23,360 bases of DNA from an uncultured Faecalibacterium sp. GTDB taxonomy: Bacteria > Bacillota > Clostridia > Oscillospirales > Ruminococcaceae. The notes under the pieces were generated by a model. That model was not told the origin of the DNA and made no database searches. It was given only the letters and a program-made list of their open reading frames with translations. The position numbers and the translations under genes are program-made. Below are positions 21,585 to 23,360 of the stretch, one piece after another. The stretch is taken from assembly GCA_937907025.1 (NCBI GenBank), contig CALESJ010000042.1:1-23360 (forward strand), written 5' to 3'. Numbering within the stretch: the stretch's first letter is position 1; every line of letters starts with the position of its first letter.

Positions 21585-22985
21585 TTATTTGCCCACACAG
21601 AAGGTGGAGAACACCTCATCGATGGTGGCCTCGGTGGCGTCCTCGCCGGTAAGTTCGGCCAGGGCGGCCAGGGCGTCGGCCATGCAGACGCCGGCGGCGT
21701 CGGGGCCCAGCCCTTCCTCCGTCTGGCTGCGGATGGCCTGGGCCAGGGCGTCCCGGGCAGCGGTGGCGGCGTGGAGCTGCCGGGCGGAACACAGGGCCGC
21801 GGCCCCGGTGTCCACCTGGCCGGTGCCCAGCAGGTCGGCCACTGCCTTGCTCAGTTTGGGCAGGCTGGCCGGGTCCTTGGCGCTCAGGGGCAGCACCTGT
21901 TTGAAGTAGGGGGCCAGGGTCTGCTCCATGGCGCGCAAACGTTCATCGTCGTCCACCAGGTCCTGCTTGTTCAGGATGGCAATGGCCGGGCGGCCCTGGC
22001 ACTTTTCGGCCACCGAGAGGTCGTCGGGACCAAGACCGGCGTTGGCATCAAAGACGGCCAGCACCAGACCGGCCTCGTCCAACTTTTTCCAGCTGCGGCG
22101 GATGCCTTCGGCTTCGATGGCGTCCCCCTTCTCCCCCACGTCCCGCACACCGGCGGTGTCAAAGAGGTTGAGGCGGATGTCCCCCAGCATGACGGCCTGC
22201 TCCACCACATCCCGGGTGGTGCCCGCCACCGGGGTGACGATAGCGCGCTCGAATCCGGCCAGCAGGTTCAAAAGGGTGCTCTTGCCCACGTTGGGCCGTC
22301 CGCAGAGCACGCAGTCCACCCCGTGGCGCAGGATGGCCCCGGCGCCGTAACCATTGATGAGCTTGTCCAGCTCCCCTTTTGCTTCCTCCAGGGTCATGGT
22401 CAGTTCCTCGGGCAGCAGCTCGGGCACGTCCTCCTCGGGGTAGTCGATCCAGGCGGTGAGGTGGGCGTACAGGGACTGGAGGGTGGCCTGGATGCCGGCG
22501 ATCTTTTTGGCCAGGGCCCCATCCAGGGCGGCACTGGCCAGAGCCGCCCCCTGCCGCCCGCCGGCGGAGATGATTTCCATAACCGCCTCGGCCTGGGTCA
22601 GACTGATGCGCCCGTTGAGCAGGGCGCGGCGGGTGAACTCGCCGGGACCAGCGGGTACCGCCCCGGCCAGATAGAGGGCTTCCAGCAGACTGTCGGCCAT
22701 GACGTTGCCGCCGTGGACCGAAAGTTCGATGACATCTTCCCCGGTGTAGCTGTGGGGAGCCCGGTAGAACAGAGCCACCGTTTCGTCCATGGTCTTGCCC
22801 CGCAGCACAAAATGCCCCAGCAGGGCGGTGTAGCCTTTGGCCTCGGTGATTTTTTTGTCGGGATGGATGGGCACAAAGACCTTGTCCACGATGGCGTAGG
22901 TGTCCGGGCCGCTCACCCGGATCACCGCGATGCCGCCCTCCCCGGGCGGGGTGGACAGAGCACAGACGGTGGTTGACAGCTGCAT
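21585..22985 (-). CDS. mnmE: tRNA modification GTPase MnmE (TrmE)
   Basis: A 466-residue GTPase partner of MnmG. The N-terminal tetrahydrofolate-binding domain begins STTVCALSTPPGEGGIAVIR. The G domain has GRPNVGKS at 229-236, GTTRD at 255-259, DTAG at 276-279 and NKQD at 339-342. The essential C-terminal motif CVGK is at 463-466. I chose the ATG at 22985, with AGGGGGAA eight to nine bases upstream. The frame is open to 23072, but that stretch covers the promoter and has no homologous start. It is the first gene of the operon mnmE-mnmG-rsmG. Confidence 0.97.
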   Translation of the reverse strand: MQLSTTVCALSTPPGEGGIAVIRVSGPDTYAIVDKVFVPIHPDKKITEAKGYTALLGHFVLRGKTMDETVALFYRAPHSYTGEDVIELSVHGGNVMADSLLEALYLAGAVPAGPGEFTRRALLNGRISLTQAEAVMEIISAGGRQGAALASAALDGALAKKIAGIQATLQSLYAHLTAWIDYPEEDVPELLPEELTMTLEEAKGELDKLINGYGAGAILRHGVDCVLCGRPNVGKSTLLNLLAGFERAIVTPVAGTTRDVVEQAVMLGDIRLNLFDTAGVRDVGEKGDAIEAEGIRRSWKKLDEAGLVLAVFDANAGLGPDDLSVAEKCQGRPAIAILNKQDLVDDDERLRAMEQTLAPYFKQVLPLSAKDPASLPKLSKAVADLLGTGQVDTGAAALCSARQLHAATAARDALAQAIRSQTEEGLGPDAAGVCMADALAALAELTGEDATEATIDEVFSTFCVGK

Positions 22986-23010
22986 ACGATACGTTCCCCC
23001 TTTTTGGTTT

Positions 23011-23039
23011 ATGGTATCACAAAAACGCCGCCGCGGCAA
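23011..23039 (-). promoter_or_regulatory. mnmE-mnmG-rsmG promoter
   Basis: On the minus strand a -35 TTGCCG (23034-23039), a 17-base spacer and a -10 TACCAT (23011-23016). The predicted transcript starts about 20 bases before the mnmE ATG. Confidence 0.7.
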
Positions 23040-23062
23040 TGGCGGAGGCGAGGGCGGTTTTG

Positions 23063-23094
23063 TTTTCCACAAACAGATTGGAATTTGTGGAAAG
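23063..23094. other. Inverted DnaA-box-like pair upstream of mnmE
   Basis: TTTCCACAAA (23064-23073) and TTTGTGGAAA (23084-23093) form a perfect 10-bp inverted repeat. Each arm contains a TTTTCCACA- or CTTTCCACA-type sequence that differs from the DnaA box TTATCCACA by one or two bases. Confidence 0.4.
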
Positions 23095-23137
23095 ATGGCG
23101 GGGTATGGGCAGGCGGCTGACTGCGGGAGTAGAGAAA

Positions 23138-23161
23138 GGCTCCCCTGTGTAAGGGGAGGCT
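23138..23161. repeat. Solo terminal hairpin of the repeat family
   Basis: A left end joined directly to a right end without interior, like the one at 17338-17361. Confidence 0.8.
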
Positions 23162-23176
23162 CCTGAGGTAGAGATC

Positions 23177-23318
23177 GGCTCCCCTGTGTAAGGGGAGCTG
23201 GCGCCGGTAGGCGACTGAGGGGTTGTAGGCTTTCGGCTGTGACCCGTAAACAGGAAACGCCGCAGGCTTCACAACCCCACCGCCGCTGCGCGGCACCTCC
23301 CCAACCACAGGGGAGGCT
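23177..23318. repeat. Hairpin repeat R10 (full copy)
   Basis: Left inner stem CGCC-ggta-GGCG, a centre weakened to CCCGT-aa-ACAGG, right inner stem GCCGC-tgc-GCGGC, and a right end with the CCAACCACAGGGG variant arm. Confidence 0.93.
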
Positions 23319-23333
23319 CCCGGGGTAGAGATC

Positions 23334-23360
23334 GGCTCCCCTGTGTAAGGGGAGCTGGCG
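23334..23360. repeat. Start of a further hairpin repeat, cut by the window edge
   Basis: The left terminal hairpin CTCCCCT/AGGGGAG and CTGGCG, preceded by GTAGAGA. The interior lies outside the window. Confidence 0.9.

Noticed and set aside
19653..22976. A very long plus-strand open frame antisense to mnmG and mnmE
   Set aside because: Same reason. mnmG and mnmE are unmistakable on the minus strand.

Overview
The window looks like a GC-rich Firmicutes (Clostridia) chromosome, most likely of the Faecalibacterium / Gemmiger / Subdoligranulum type in the Ruminococcaceae/Oscillospiraceae. Three things point there: the order mnmE-mnmG-rsmG-noc-parA-parB-serS, the GC-rich codon use with clear Shine-Dalgarno sites, and a dense intergenic family of hairpin repeats. 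The genus is an inference. The mnmE-to-parB gene order is the one that flanks oriC in Firmicutes, so oriC probably lies just beyond the right edge.

Layout. (1) 1-508: a repeat fragment and a hairpin-rich non-coding stretch. (2) 509-5663, minus strand: a four-gene operon apeB (M18 aminopeptidase) - gluQ (tRNA glutamyl-queuosine synthetase) - copA (copper P-type ATPase) - acyP (acylphosphatase). It has one good promoter, two ATGA overlaps and a strong terminator. The 3' end of copA encodes a second heavy-metal domain with its own Shine-Dalgarno and ATG, so a free CopZ-like chaperone could be made from inside copA. (3) 5854-6210, plus strand: a divergent HxlR-type regulator. (4) 6266-6919: four tandem hairpin repeats. 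(5) 6979-9277, plus strand: a MATE exporter and a YczE-like membrane protein, preceded by a promoter with a dyad in its spacer and a leader holding an intrinsic terminator. (6) 9280-12590: mobile-element remnants. These are a serine recombinase truncated against the yczE terminator, a small unknown gene, a divergent zinc-finger gene, and an AT-richer SAM methyltransferase. (7) 12723-13128, minus strand: a tRNA-Met/tRNA-Glu operon with a consensus promoter and two terminators. (8) 13240-13796: three repeats. (9) 13811-23039, minus strand: the oriC-proximal block, in which rsmG/mnmG/mnmE (RNA modification) and noc/parA/parB (chromosome organisation) are followed by serS. Two parS-like sites lie upstream of parA and a third lies inside rsmG. 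Repeats fill the parA-noc gap and the region upstream of mnmE.

The most notable non-gene signal is the repeat family of about 141-143 bp: ten full and several partial copies. Each unit has 19-bp inverted ends and internal hairpins, and those hairpins keep pairing through compensatory base changes between copies. I did not find a wholly new protein system. The best candidates for new biology are the covarying repeats, the internal copZ start in copA, and the MATE leader attenuator.
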